Shown: piece after piece, positions 8,579 through 17,117 of the stretch
How positions within the stretch are numbered: the stretch's first letter is position 1
Layout: each line of letters opens with the position of its first letter
Made by a program: the position numbers and the translations under genes
The notes under the pieces: generated by a model
What the model saw: only the letters and a program-made list of their open reading frames with translations
Told to the model about the DNA's origin: nothing
Database searches by the model: none
From: Iodobacter violaceini
Lineage (GTDB): Bacteria > Pseudomonadota > Gammaproteobacteria > Burkholderiales > Chitinibacteraceae
DNA length: 64,000 nucleotides
Assembly: GCF_011601265.1 (NCBI RefSeq)
Contig: NZ_JAAOLX010000005.1
Location: 1-64,000, forward strand
Direction of reading: 5' to 3'

Positions 8579-9133
8579 TTATTTTTCAACAGCAAGACGA
8601 ATTTTTTCGATATCTACAGCATTTAAATATTTTGGAATATTGGTCCACATTGAGTGATAGCCATAAGCACCATTCATTAATTCATCCAGCGCCTGCTCTT
8701 TGCTCCAGCCCTGATAAAGAATGCGGTACATTGCCGAAATCAAGCCCGTACGATCCGCGCCATGCAGGCAATGCAATAAAACCGGCCCATCTGCCTGCTT
8801 TATTGCACGTAAAGCGGCAATCACATCTTTATCTTCAATATCCCAAGTATTCATCGGCACACGAATCGATTTCAGCCCCGTGTCTTTTAATATTTTCTGA
8901 TCCGAATGAAAGGCACGCAAACTCACCACCGTCTTCACACCTAAAGACTGAATCAGCGCCACATCTTTAGCACCCAGCTGCGCGCTGCGATAAAACTGTG
9001 GGGTTATTCTGAATAAATTGGCCGATTGCTCAACAGGCTCGGCCCATTCTGCTTTACGTGCTGGCTGTGCTGCACAGACTGGCAAGGCTAAACACATCAA
9101 GACTAATAATTTAAATACTGCATTCAACATCAT
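8579..9133 (-). CDS. Exported tyrosine/dual-specificity phosphatase
   Basis: A 184-aa protein with a signal peptide (LLVLMCLALPVCAAQ). The catalytic loop HCLHGADRTG is at residues 121-130, with Cys122 as nucleophile and Arg128 binding phosphate. NLFRITPQFYRSAQLG at about 39-54 is the entry motif seen in bacterial PTPMT/DSP-like phosphatases. Export argues against a cytosolic protein substrate; a lipid or sugar phosphate in the periplasm is possible (inference). The start ATG directly follows the stop of the upstream membrane-protein gene, so the genes are coupled. Confidence 0.85.
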   Translation of the reverse strand: MMLNAVFKLLVLMCLALPVCAAQPARKAEWAEPVEQSANLFRITPQFYRSAQLGAKDVALIQSLGVKTVVSLRAFHSDQKILKDTGLKSIRVPMNTWDIEDKDVIAALRAIKQADGPVLLHCLHGADRTGLISAMYRILYQGWSKEQALDELMNGAYGYHSMWTNIPKYLNAVDIEKIRLAVEK

Positions 9134-9610
9134 TCAGCCTTTTTTGAAAGAAAAATAAAACAGCAGCCCGGCGCCGAACAGGAAAGTCCAATAATCAACA
9201 GGTGCAAACCAGAACCAATTTTTATGCCATGGAATATACGCAGGGCTGAAATGATGAATCCCATAAGCCGGATTTAAAACAAACCAGAGATAATCTTCCA
9301 CAATCCAAAAAAACATAATTGAGGCCAGCGCACGTAATTCCAGCCTGAGCGAGCATTGCTGCATAAAGAAAAACGGGAAATGAAAAAACAAGGCCACAAA
9401 TGGAAACACCCATGCGTGATAACCCGTCATGGGCCTGCCGCCCCAAAAAATATCCAGCAACCAGTGTTTTTCTATACGCCAGGTCGGCAAGGCTGCGGCC
9501 CAGCCTGCCGCACCTTCAATCTGAATTTCTACCTGCGCAAAAAAGAGCCCCAGCAGAGCAACCCAAAACACAGTTAAGCCATTGGCCAGCCATTGCTTGT
9601 TTATGGGCAT
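9134..9610 (-). CDS. Four-helix membrane protein of unknown function
   Basis: A 158-aa protein with four predicted membrane helices (about residues 10-30, 65-85, 90-112 and 138-155) and many aromatic residues (HFPFFFM, EDYLWFVLNP, HKNWFWFAPVDYW). I do not recognise a characterised family. It overlaps the end of the glycosyltransferase gene by 10 bases and abuts the phosphatase gene, so it is probably a partner in the same envelope-lipid pathway. Confidence 0.75.
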   Translation of the reverse strand: MPINKQWLANGLTVFWVALLGLFFAQVEIQIEGAAGWAAALPTWRIEKHWLLDIFWGGRPMTGYHAWVFPFVALFFHFPFFFMQQCSLRLELRALASIMFFWIVEDYLWFVLNPAYGIHHFSPAYIPWHKNWFWFAPVDYWTFLFGAGLLFYFSFKKG

Positions 9611-10725
9611 TTGGCCAGCACCGCATCAAGTACCTGCCGGCCTGCGGCTGCCCGCCCCAGAGCACGTGCTTTTGTGCTCATTTCGGCCAGCCTGGCGGGA
9701 TTGTCTAATAAATACCTGATCCGATATTCTAAAGTCACCGCATCAAACGCTTTCAGCGCCACGCCTTGTTCTAATAAAAAATCCGCATTGCGTTCTTCCT
9801 GCCCCGGAATCGGTGCATTCACAATCATAGGCAGCCCCATCGCTAGGCATTCGGATGTAGTCAGGCCACCGGGTTTGGTCACTACCAAATCAGCGCATGC
9901 CATCAGCCGCTCTACTTTATGAGTAAAACCCTGTGGCAATACACGCCCGGGATAGCGCAGAGACAATGCCTGCAATGCCGCTAAAGCCGCCTCATTTTTA
10001 CCCGCCATCACAATCAGCTGAAAATCGCCCTCCAGCTTCAGCAATCGCGCAGCAATGGTATCCAAACTCCCGAGGCCTGCGCCGCCGCCCATAAGTAAAA
10101 TAGTTGTGCGTCTGGCATCGAGGCCAAACTCTGCAGCGCACTCCTCACGGCTGGCTACCGCTGCAAAGCCCGGCATAATCGGAATACCGCTTACGCTGAT
10201 TTTCTCTGCAGCAATCCCTTGCGCCCGCATGCGAAAAGCCACTTCCTCATTTGCAGCAAAATAACCTGCCATACCTTCATGCACCCACATTCTGTGCAAA
10301 TCAAAATCCGTCACCTGCACCCAGACCGGGTAATTCACAACGCCTTTATTCAGTAGTCTGGATAAGATTTCTGCAGGCAAAAAATGTGTGCAAATAATGG
10401 CATCCGGATTAAACTCTGCAATTTCTTTTAATAATGCCCGCGCATTCATCCGCTCCAGTTTTTTACGCAGTTTTTCTATAGAGCTGTCAGCCTGAGCATC
10501 ATTGGTGAAATTATATAAATAGCCCCATAATGCAGGCGCATTATTAACCAGCTTGATATAAAAATCGGTATATAACTTTCTGAACCCCGCCGTTACATAT
10601 TGCATCACATCTAAATGAACCACTTCCAGCGGTGTATCACCCAGATGGGCATAAGCACGAATGGCTTCAGCCGCACGCACATGCCCGGCTCCAGCCGAAA
10701 CGCTCAGTAATAATATTTTTTTCAT
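9601..10725 (-). CDS. GT28-type glycosyltransferase (MGDG synthase/UgtP-like)
   Basis: A 374-aa GT-B-fold enzyme. The N-terminal LLSVSAGAGHVRAAEAI matches the diacylglycerol-glycosyltransferase N-domain (GxGHxxAA). The C-terminal half has LLMGGGAGLGSLD and VTKPGGLTTSECLAMGLPM, the UDP-sugar-binding signature shared with MurG, MGDG synthase and UgtP. It most likely adds a sugar to a lipid acceptor such as diacylglycerol at the inner membrane; donor and acceptor cannot be read. No signal peptide. First gene of a four-gene operon with a membrane protein, an exported phosphatase and an exported START-like protein. Confidence 0.87.
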   Translation of the reverse strand: MKKILLLSVSAGAGHVRAAEAIRAYAHLGDTPLEVVHLDVMQYVTAGFRKLYTDFYIKLVNNAPALWGYLYNFTNDAQADSSIEKLRKKLERMNARALLKEIAEFNPDAIICTHFLPAEILSRLLNKGVVNYPVWVQVTDFDLHRMWVHEGMAGYFAANEEVAFRMRAQGIAAEKISVSGIPIMPGFAAVASREECAAEFGLDARRTTILLMGGGAGLGSLDTIAARLLKLEGDFQLIVMAGKNEAALAALQALSLRYPGRVLPQGFTHKVERLMACADLVVTKPGGLTTSECLAMGLPMIVNAPIPGQEERNADFLLEQGVALKAFDAVTLEYRIRYLLDNPARLAEMSTKARALGRAAAGRQVLDAVLAKCP

Positions 10726-10825
10726 AAACTTTAATATACTTATTCAAAAGTGGGTAAGCAAACATAGCACTGATATTGAAGCGCTGAAAATAACCAGTAC
10801 ACACTATATAAATAATTCACCGCAA

Positions 10826-11311
10826 TCAGCGATTCATTTTCAGAATCATCTGCTCGCCTTTTAATGTCATATCAAAGCGTTTAATGACATTCATCCCTAA
10901 TAAAATTTCATCACCCAGCTGCGGCACTACCCCCACAGTCAGATGATTAAATTCAAAAGGACCAAATGAAAGCTGATCAATACTGGATAAATAGCCTTTC
11001 ACCTCGCCATTGGCTGTTTGTGAAATATAGGGCTGGCCCGGCTTTAATTTTAAGCGCTCAGCCAGAGCGGCACTCATCGTTAAGGTTGTAGCCCCGGTAT
11101 CAATCAGCAAAACCACAGGCTGACCATTGATATTGCCATTTAAACGAAAATGCCCGTCTCTGGAGCGCTGCAATGTTAATTCCTGCCCCTGCCCGGCTAA
11201 AAACGTACGTGTATTAGGATTATATTGATGCGCCAGAAAAACATTAAATCCCCAGTAAATCCCCACCGCAACCATTAACCACACCACAACAATTGAAAAC
11301 GTTGAGCGCAT
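10826..11311 (-). CDS. Retropepsin-like aspartic protease, membrane anchored
   Basis: A 161-aa protein with one N-terminal helix (FSIVVVWLMVAVGIYWGFNV) and a clan AA domain. LLIDTGATTLTMS at about residues 69-81 holds the catalytic Asp, and EILLGMNVIKRFDM is the second-half 'LLG' element. Single-domain retropepsins act as dimers. Bacterial members of the TIGR02281 type are usually periplasm-facing and largely uncharacterised. It stands 100 nt upstream of the glycosyltransferase operon on the same strand. Confidence 0.85.
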   Translation of the reverse strand: MRSTFSIVVVWLMVAVGIYWGFNVFLAHQYNPNTRTFLAGQGQELTLQRSRDGHFRLNGNINGQPVVLLIDTGATTLTMSAALAERLKLKPGQPYISQTANGEVKGYLSSIDQLSFGPFEFNHLTVGVVPQLGDEILLGMNVIKRFDMTLKGEQMILKMNR

Positions 11312-11347
11312 ACCCTTCCCTAAAACACAAAAACCATATACTACAAG

Positions 11348-13222
11348 CTATTGATGCAAATTTGATCCGGTAACATGACCGATATAACTCAGGCGATGCC
11401 GGCCCGCCGCTTTTGCCTGATAGAGCGCCACGTCGGCCGAGCCAATCAGCTCATCCATATCACGGCCATCATCAGGGAACCAGGCAAGGCCTATGCTCAT
11501 GCCTGTCTGAACCTGATGGTTTTCAATCAGCAAAGGCTCATCAAAACTGGATAAAAGCCGCTGACAAATACTGATTGCATCTTCCTGGCTAATTGGAGCT
11601 GTCAGAATCATGGCAAATTCATCGCCGCCCAAGCGTGCAACCGTATCACTATGACGTAATGCCGCATTTAAGCGCTGCGCCACAATTTGTAAAAGCTGAT
11701 CACCCACACCATGGCCCAGGCTATCGTTGATCCGCTTAAAATGATCTAAATCAATCAGCGCCAGCGCAAACTGGCCCCCCTGGCGCTGTGCCCGGGTATA
11801 GGCCTGTAATAAACGATCCTGAAACATCCGCCGGTTAGCCAGGCCGGTTAATGAATCGCTGTAGGCCATTTCTTCTAATTTACTCTGGCTTTCACGTAAT
11901 TGCTCTAAGGTTTGCTGATGAAGCAATATTTCAAGCGATAATTCTTTTGTTCTTTGTTTTACTTTTTCTTCTAAAGAAACCTGATATTGCTCAGCCTCTT
12001 TCAAGCGTGCGGTTTTCTCTGTAACGGCCATATTTAACGCAGCTGTAGCCGCTTTTTTAAGGCTGTTTACTTTTTCAGCCAAAGCCTGTGAAAACATAAT
12101 GGCGCTCCACGCACCCGCAACAAAGTAAAAAGTCGTATTAAACCGATCCGCTTCGATTACACCCTGAGTTAATAATACCAATAAAGTACTGCCCACTAAT
12201 GTTGGCCCTTCCCCTATTAAATAGCATCTTGCCCAGACCGATCCTAAATAACTAAGATAAGCAGACATACCCAATACCAGCGGCAGCCATACTCCTCCCG
12301 CCCATTGTGTAAGCAACTCCGCCCAGGAATATTGCCCCGCAAAAACCAGCCCAATAGCGGATAAATAAATGGCAACCACACCATATAGAGTGTAGCTGAA
12401 CCATTTTCTTCTTTTTATATTCCCAAGCAGGGAAATAGCAAAAAGCACAGAAAAAATACCAGTCGTTGCAGTAATGCAGGAAGACAAGCCTTTAAACCTG
12501 TGAAATGAAGTGGACCACAATATATTTAAATCAAGACCATTAATATTCACTGAGTAAAACATATAACTGACAATGGCAAAGAAATACAGCAAAAACATGC
12601 TGTCTCTTATTCTTAGATAAATAAATAAATTATATACAGACAACCCGAACATAATGCCAAGCAGTAATCCATATAAAAGATATTCAGTTAAAGTTAAATC
12701 AATCCATTTTTCCTGCTGCCATATTCTGACAGGAAAAATAAATGCGCTGTGCGATACCGAGCGCCAGTAAATCACCATACTTTGCTGATCATTAAATGTG
12801 ACCGGGTAAAAAAAAGGCCTGCCATAAGATGGATGGGCAGAAAAGGGCTCATATTTTTTTGAAACTTGCTTAATATATTGGCCATTTTGATCAGGAGAAT
12901 AAAACTGCAATTCAACCGGACTAAAAATCTGATAATCCAGCCACCAGCGGGCAGGCGCATCAGCGCCACGCTCAAGCTTTAAGCGAAACCAGATAGGGTA
13001 ACGAATTCTCGCCAGCACATTACGCCCGCCTGCCGATACAAAATCAGCCTTGCTGCGTACCTCATCAAACGTCATGATTTCTGAGGTATCAACAAAATAT
13101 TCAAGCTTTGAGTTGATATAGGCGCCGCTGCTGTCTGGCTGCACAAGAAACGCCGGGAAAGCATCATCCGCCCAGGCTGGGGAAAGAAAAAAAACAATAC
13201 AAAAAAAGAATACCCTGAGCAT
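11348..13222 (-). CDS. Diguanylate cyclase with 7TMR-DISM sensor
   Basis: A 624-aa protein making cyclic di-GMP from two GTP. Order: signal peptide (1-18), 7TMR-DISMED2 periplasmic sensor (about 30-160), seven-helix 7TMR-DISM domain (about 180-390), coiled coil (about 390-450) and GGDEF domain (about 455-615). The active site RLGGDEFAMIL is intact. RHSD lies five residues upstream, matching the RxxD inhibitory site, so product feedback is expected. No EAL domain. The sensor may bind carbohydrate-like ligands, as others of this family are thought to. A link with the exopolysaccharide operon 20 kb away is plausible but inferred. Confidence 0.93.
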   Translation of the reverse strand: MLRVFFFCIVFFLSPAWADDAFPAFLVQPDSSGAYINSKLEYFVDTSEIMTFDEVRSKADFVSAGGRNVLARIRYPIWFRLKLERGADAPARWWLDYQIFSPVELQFYSPDQNGQYIKQVSKKYEPFSAHPSYGRPFFYPVTFNDQQSMVIYWRSVSHSAFIFPVRIWQQEKWIDLTLTEYLLYGLLLGIMFGLSVYNLFIYLRIRDSMFLLYFFAIVSYMFYSVNINGLDLNILWSTSFHRFKGLSSCITATTGIFSVLFAISLLGNIKRRKWFSYTLYGVVAIYLSAIGLVFAGQYSWAELLTQWAGGVWLPLVLGMSAYLSYLGSVWARCYLIGEGPTLVGSTLLVLLTQGVIEADRFNTTFYFVAGAWSAIMFSQALAEKVNSLKKAATAALNMAVTEKTARLKEAEQYQVSLEEKVKQRTKELSLEILLHQQTLEQLRESQSKLEEMAYSDSLTGLANRRMFQDRLLQAYTRAQRQGGQFALALIDLDHFKRINDSLGHGVGDQLLQIVAQRLNAALRHSDTVARLGGDEFAMILTAPISQEDAISICQRLLSSFDEPLLIENHQVQTGMSIGLAWFPDDGRDMDELIGSADVALYQAKAAGRHRLSYIGHVTGSNLHQ

Positions 13223-13465
13223 TTTTATTGTCTGATTTTTATAAAAAGCATGCCTGAACTCCAGTCCTGCGACAGATTATATGAATATAGCAAAAACCCA
13301 TACACTTATCTGTCTTTGTTCTTACTCTGTAGAACATAAAAATCATATTAATCTAAAAATTCAACCGCTTATATTCAGGAATAAACTGACAAAAGTCTTT
13401 CGATTATCGATAAAAACCATCCTAAATAGGCTCACAAATATGTGCGGCTAAAGTAACCTGATATT

Positions 13466-13570
13466 TTACGAGCAGCCATGGCGCTGATTAATGGTAAAGA
13501 TTGCGGCAAGGGAGTGCAGGCGTTCTGGCACTGAAAAAGCCATAGAAAGCCCGGATACAGAAATGAGAAA
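13466..13570 (-). pseudogene. Possible relic of an IclR-family regulator C-terminus
   Basis: The last 34 codons of a minus-strand frame read ISVSGLSMAFSVPERLHSL near their start, resembling the 'A-L-S-V-S-G-P-x-x-R-x-x-x-E-R-L' end of IclR effector domains. No intact regulator precedes it: upstream the frame runs into the helicase gene and gives no IclR helix-turn-helix. It may be the decayed end of a deleted gene. The surrounding 13223-13703 gap holds nothing else I can support. Confidence 0.25.
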
Positions 13571-13703
13571 TAAAAATGCTTCAGCGGCGGCAATCCAGCC
13601 AGCAGCGGTGGTGATATTCAGGGCCGCCAGAGGCCATACTGGCAAATACTCATGAAGGCAGCAGGAGACACTGCGACCTCCCCTGCTTTGCCCGCGGCAG
13701 GCT

Positions 13704-15647
13704 TTATTTGGCCCAGGCGCCACGCCGGGCTTTGCCCACCTTAGCTGGTTTGCGGCTGGTGTTTTGCTTTTGTAAGAGCTTATCGATTTGCTCGGAAGTC
13801 GATTGCATTAAAGATTCGGCCATTTCTCCGCTCGGAAAAGTATCCGGCATTCTGAACCCCAGCCAGGCATAGGCAGAATACAGCTTGCAAGTGTCTTCCA
13901 GATATTGCAATTCATTGCGCCCGCCCATGCCATCCATGCGCAATAAAGGCGCAGCACGGCGTTTGGCGCGGGCTTGCGTCCAGTCTTTAAATGCCGATTC
14001 CAGCATGGCAAACTTGGTGGAGATCGGGCAAAGGCTGAACACAAAGCGATCATTCAAAGATAAAACCAGCGTATCCAGCCAGCGGGCTTTTTCGATTTGC
14101 TCGCTTAAATTGGCAGGCAGAAAGAATTCATCGTGCACATTAATATGCTTGGCAAACAGCTCAAGCAGGGGTTGCAACTTGGTTTCGCCCGTTGCGGCAG
14201 AAATCTGCTGCAGATAATCCAGATTTGGCGACACAAAGAAACCGGTACCGGGCAATGGCTCGGGCGCTTCCTTCAGTAAAGCGGCAATCATCTGATGTGT
14301 TTTAGCATCCAGCCCAGCCACATAGCCGGTTTCATGCTCGCCAAAACGCCCGGCCCGCCCGGCAATCTGTTTGGCCAGCGAGGCGGCAATCGTGCCGTCA
14401 GCGTAGCCATCCCATTTATTGGCGGTGGTAAAAATAATTCGCCTGGCAGGCGTATTCAGGCCCATGCCGATGGCGTCGGTGCCCACAACAATTTTAGTCT
14501 CACCGTCGATAAATCGCTCGGCCTGTGCCTGGCGTACTTCCGGGGATAAATTGCCGTAAATTGCCGACACTTTAAAACCCTGCTCAATCGCCTGATCGCG
14601 CCAGTTCAATACTTCACGGCGGGAAAACGCAATCAGCACATCGCCTGCCTGCAAATTAGACAAAGAGCCGAGCGGTTTTTTCTCCATTTCCAGCGGTGAC
14701 ATACGTTGTAGTTTGCGTACTTCTAATGTGCCGCCCACCCGCTTGACCAGGGATTCAATTGCAGGCTGTGCCTCCAGCGCACCGAGCAAATACACGGTGC
14801 TGGCGGGCACGCCACAGACCGCAGCCGTCCAGGCTGCACCGCGGTCCTGATCTTCTAAAAGTTGAATTTCATCGATCACCGCCACTTCAACCACCCGATT
14901 GGGGTTGAGCATTTCTACCGTGCTGGCCACATGGGTGGCTTCGGGGTGCAGCTTTCTTTGCTCGCCGGTAATCAGGCTGACCGCTACACCGGCATCCGTT
15001 AAACGGCGGTAATTTTCCAAAGCCAGCAAACGCAGCGGCGCTAAATACACGCCGGATTTGGCTTTCATCAGATGCTGCATGGCCGAGTGGGTTTTACCCG
15101 AATTAGTCGGCCCAAGAATGGCAATAAAGTGCCGTGGCATGGCTTGCGCCACGGTAAATGATTCGGGGTACAGCGATAAATTCACCGCGTTATGGGTTTT
15201 ATCCGCCTGGCGGGTGGCCGCTTTGCCGCCTTTAAGCGCATCGATCCGATCTAACGCCAGCTGGCAACGGAAACGAGCCAGCTCGTATTTGGCCTGAAAT
15301 GCCGACAGCGTTGCAGTGGGGTCGAGGTCAAAATCCCTGGCAATCACCAGCACCTGCTCAGCACAGAGCATAAGCTGCGCTTCTAATTTGGCGCGGGCCT
15401 CATCATTCCAGCGGGCTTTAAGCATGGCGAAACGCGCGGCACTATCGAGCTTGCGCCACTTAGCACTCTTACCTAAAAAACCCTCATCCGGCACCAGGTG
15501 ATAGGGAATATGCAGACCATTAACGATGATTTCGCCCTGCACAGAAACCGCATAGCAACCATCGGTGGTCACCAGTGTGGCGTGATACGTGTGCAGGTAA
15601 TCATGAATTAAGGAAATTTCTGGAGCATCACTGAGAGAGTCGGTCAT
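13704..15647 (-). CDS. Suv3-like ATP-dependent RNA helicase
   Basis: A 647-aa superfamily 2 helicase of the SUPV3L1/SUV3 type, known from the mitochondrial RNA degradosome and from some proteobacteria. Motifs: Walker A GPTNSGKTHSAMQ (179-191), DEIQ box in VIDEIQLLEDQDRGAAWT (257-274), SAT-like LLGALEAQPA, and motif VI QIAGRAGRFG (427-436). DEIQ rather than DEAD and the following RG-AW signature are diagnostic. An N-terminal 170-residue extension of unknown fold and a basic tail (SRKPAKVGKARRG) may bind RNA. The ATG at 15647 is preferred over a TTG 24 bases earlier. It stands alone. Confidence 0.92.
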   Translation of the reverse strand: MTDSLSDAPEISLIHDYLHTYHATLVTTDGCYAVSVQGEIIVNGLHIPYHLVPDEGFLGKSAKWRKLDSAARFAMLKARWNDEARAKLEAQLMLCAEQVLVIARDFDLDPTATLSAFQAKYELARFRCQLALDRIDALKGGKAATRQADKTHNAVNLSLYPESFTVAQAMPRHFIAILGPTNSGKTHSAMQHLMKAKSGVYLAPLRLLALENYRRLTDAGVAVSLITGEQRKLHPEATHVASTVEMLNPNRVVEVAVIDEIQLLEDQDRGAAWTAAVCGVPASTVYLLGALEAQPAIESLVKRVGGTLEVRKLQRMSPLEMEKKPLGSLSNLQAGDVLIAFSRREVLNWRDQAIEQGFKVSAIYGNLSPEVRQAQAERFIDGETKIVVGTDAIGMGLNTPARRIIFTTANKWDGYADGTIAASLAKQIAGRAGRFGEHETGYVAGLDAKTHQMIAALLKEAPEPLPGTGFFVSPNLDYLQQISAATGETKLQPLLELFAKHINVHDEFFLPANLSEQIEKARWLDTLVLSLNDRFVFSLCPISTKFAMLESAFKDWTQARAKRRAAPLLRMDGMGGRNELQYLEDTCKLYSAYAWLGFRMPDTFPSGEMAESLMQSTSEQIDKLLQKQNTSRKPAKVGKARRGAWAK

Positions 15648-15732
15648 AAGGTCTACTGTATTCGAGGTCAAAAATGGCTGAACGCCTTAGTCAGAAGTAT
15701 ACAGTAGCCCCTTCAATGCCGATGAAGACAGA

Positions 15733-16809
15733 TTAAGGAGGCGGATTGGACAAAGCATTTTCGTCATCCAGCCATTCCCGCCACACTGCCAGTGCAACCG
15801 CCAGAATCACTGGCCCTAAAAACAAGCCAACCAGACCAAAAGCAGCTAAGCCGCCCAGCACACCAAACAGCGCCAGAATAAACGGGATATTCACAACCTC
15901 TGACAAAACCAAAGGCCGGACAATATTATCCACCCAAGAAACAACCAGGACGCCCCAAAGCAGCAGCCCTATTCCCGCCGCAGTTTGCCCGGTAAAGAGC
16001 AACCACAAACCCGCAGCGCCCCACACCAGCGGCGTACCAAAAGGCACCATGGCCAGCAATACCGTCACCGCCGCCAGGGTAACCGGGGCAGACAGGCCAG
16101 CTGCCCAATAGCCTAAACCTGCCACAGCACCCTGAATCAGCGCCGTCAGCACAATGCCATACACCACCGCCCGCGTAGTTAAAGCAACCGTTTTTAAATA
16201 GCCGCCAGCCCGCTCGCCCAATAAAGAAATACAGATGGTACGGATTTGCCGCGCCACACTATCGCCATGTAAATACACAAAAAAGAGCGTAAACAAGGCA
16301 AAAACCATTTTTATGATGTTTTTGCCGATGCCGCCCAATAGCGCAAACGCATAGGCATCCAGCTGACGTAAATGATTTTTAAGTTCGAAGCTGATTTGTG
16401 CCGGCTCTGCCAGTAAAGCGCCGAGCGACGCACTCAGCTCAGCCCCAAAAATGGGCAACTTGCTTATAAATGCAGGCGGCCTGATCCGACCCGATCCAAG
16501 CTCTGCGGTGAGTAAATCAAGCAAGGGGCTGCTTTCTGCTCTGAGTAAAAACAACAGCCAGAGCACAGGAAACACGACCAAAGCCGACATCAGTAACGTC
16601 AGCAGCAAAGCGGATGCCGTCTGTCTTTTGCCCATTTTCTTTAACAGCCAAAGATACAAAGGCCATGTTGAAAAACCTAAAATGCCCGCCCACAACATGG
16701 GAATAATAAAAGGCGTTAATACTACAGACACCGCCAGCACCAGTGCCCCGAGGAACATCACAAGCAGCACACGCTTTGCCAGGGGATTGGTGGTGAGCTC
16801 CCGCATCAT
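15733..16809 (-). CDS. AI-2E family transporter (UPF0118)
   Basis: A 358-aa protein with seven or eight membrane helices and the conserved C-terminal block of the family (LWGVLVVSWVDNIVRPLVLS, then GVLGGLAAFGLVGLFLGPV). Members have been proposed as autoinducer-2 exporters (TqsA), and at least one is reported as a Na+(Li+)/H+ antiporter, so the family name is not a function. Its start overlaps the sbtB stop by four bases, which places it in an operon with a Na+-dependent bicarbonate transporter and favours an ion role here (inference). Confidence 0.88.
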   Translation of the reverse strand: MMRELTTNPLAKRVLLVMFLGALVLAVSVVLTPFIIPMLWAGILGFSTWPLYLWLLKKMGKRQTASALLLTLLMSALVVFPVLWLLFLLRAESSPLLDLLTAELGSGRIRPPAFISKLPIFGAELSASLGALLAEPAQISFELKNHLRQLDAYAFALLGGIGKNIIKMVFALFTLFFVYLHGDSVARQIRTICISLLGERAGGYLKTVALTTRAVVYGIVLTALIQGAVAGLGYWAAGLSAPVTLAAVTVLLAMVPFGTPLVWGAAGLWLLFTGQTAAGIGLLLWGVLVVSWVDNIVRPLVLSEVVNIPFILALFGVLGGLAAFGLVGLFLGPVILAVALAVWREWLDDENALSNPPP

Positions 16810-17117
16810 TCAAATTTTTCCGATCGTAAAACTTCAACATCCTGCAAAAAGGCCACCATGGCGTAATTGGCAAAGTAGTGCGTTTGCAGGTGCAATAATG
16901 TGGATTCTGCAATGTCCCGTGGTGAAATCATTTCAATGCGGATATTGGCAGACTTTGTCCATGCACCTTCCCTGACCCCATGGCTGCCCCGGCCACGCGC
17001 ATCCGAAATGGTATAGCCACGCACGCCAAGCCGGTCTAAATCACGCACCAGCACCTGCTCTATAGCGGCCTCTGTAATCACAGTTAATAGTGTGCGTGCC
17101 TGTGTATTCAAACTCAT
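16806..17117 (-). CDS. sbtB: PII-like signalling protein SbtB
   Basis: A 103-aa PII-like protein. LLTVITEAAIEQVLVRDLD, then VRGYTISDARGRGSHGVREG matches the SbtB core and T-loop start (GYT...G.GS..VR). The distal NYAMVAFLQDVEVL is the last strand. Cyanobacterial SbtB binds adenine nucleotides including cAMP and closes SbtA. Here the gene overlaps both sbtA (ATGA) and the downstream transporter by four bases. The C-terminus ends with RSEKFE and lacks the Cys-containing R-loop of cyanobacterial SbtB, so redox/apyrase control is not expected. Confidence 0.85.
   Translation of the reverse strand: MSLNTQARTLLTVITEAAIEQVLVRDLDRLGVRGYTISDARGRGSHGVREGAWTKSANIRIEMISPRDIAESTLLHLQTHYFANYAMVAFLQDVEVLRSEKFE

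Noticed and set aside
13571-13723. N-terminal part of an 85-codon frame overlapping the helicase 3' end
   Set aside because: Starts with a rare codon inside the helicase gene, no ribosome site and no domain in this part; only its tail is kept, as a possible IclR relic.
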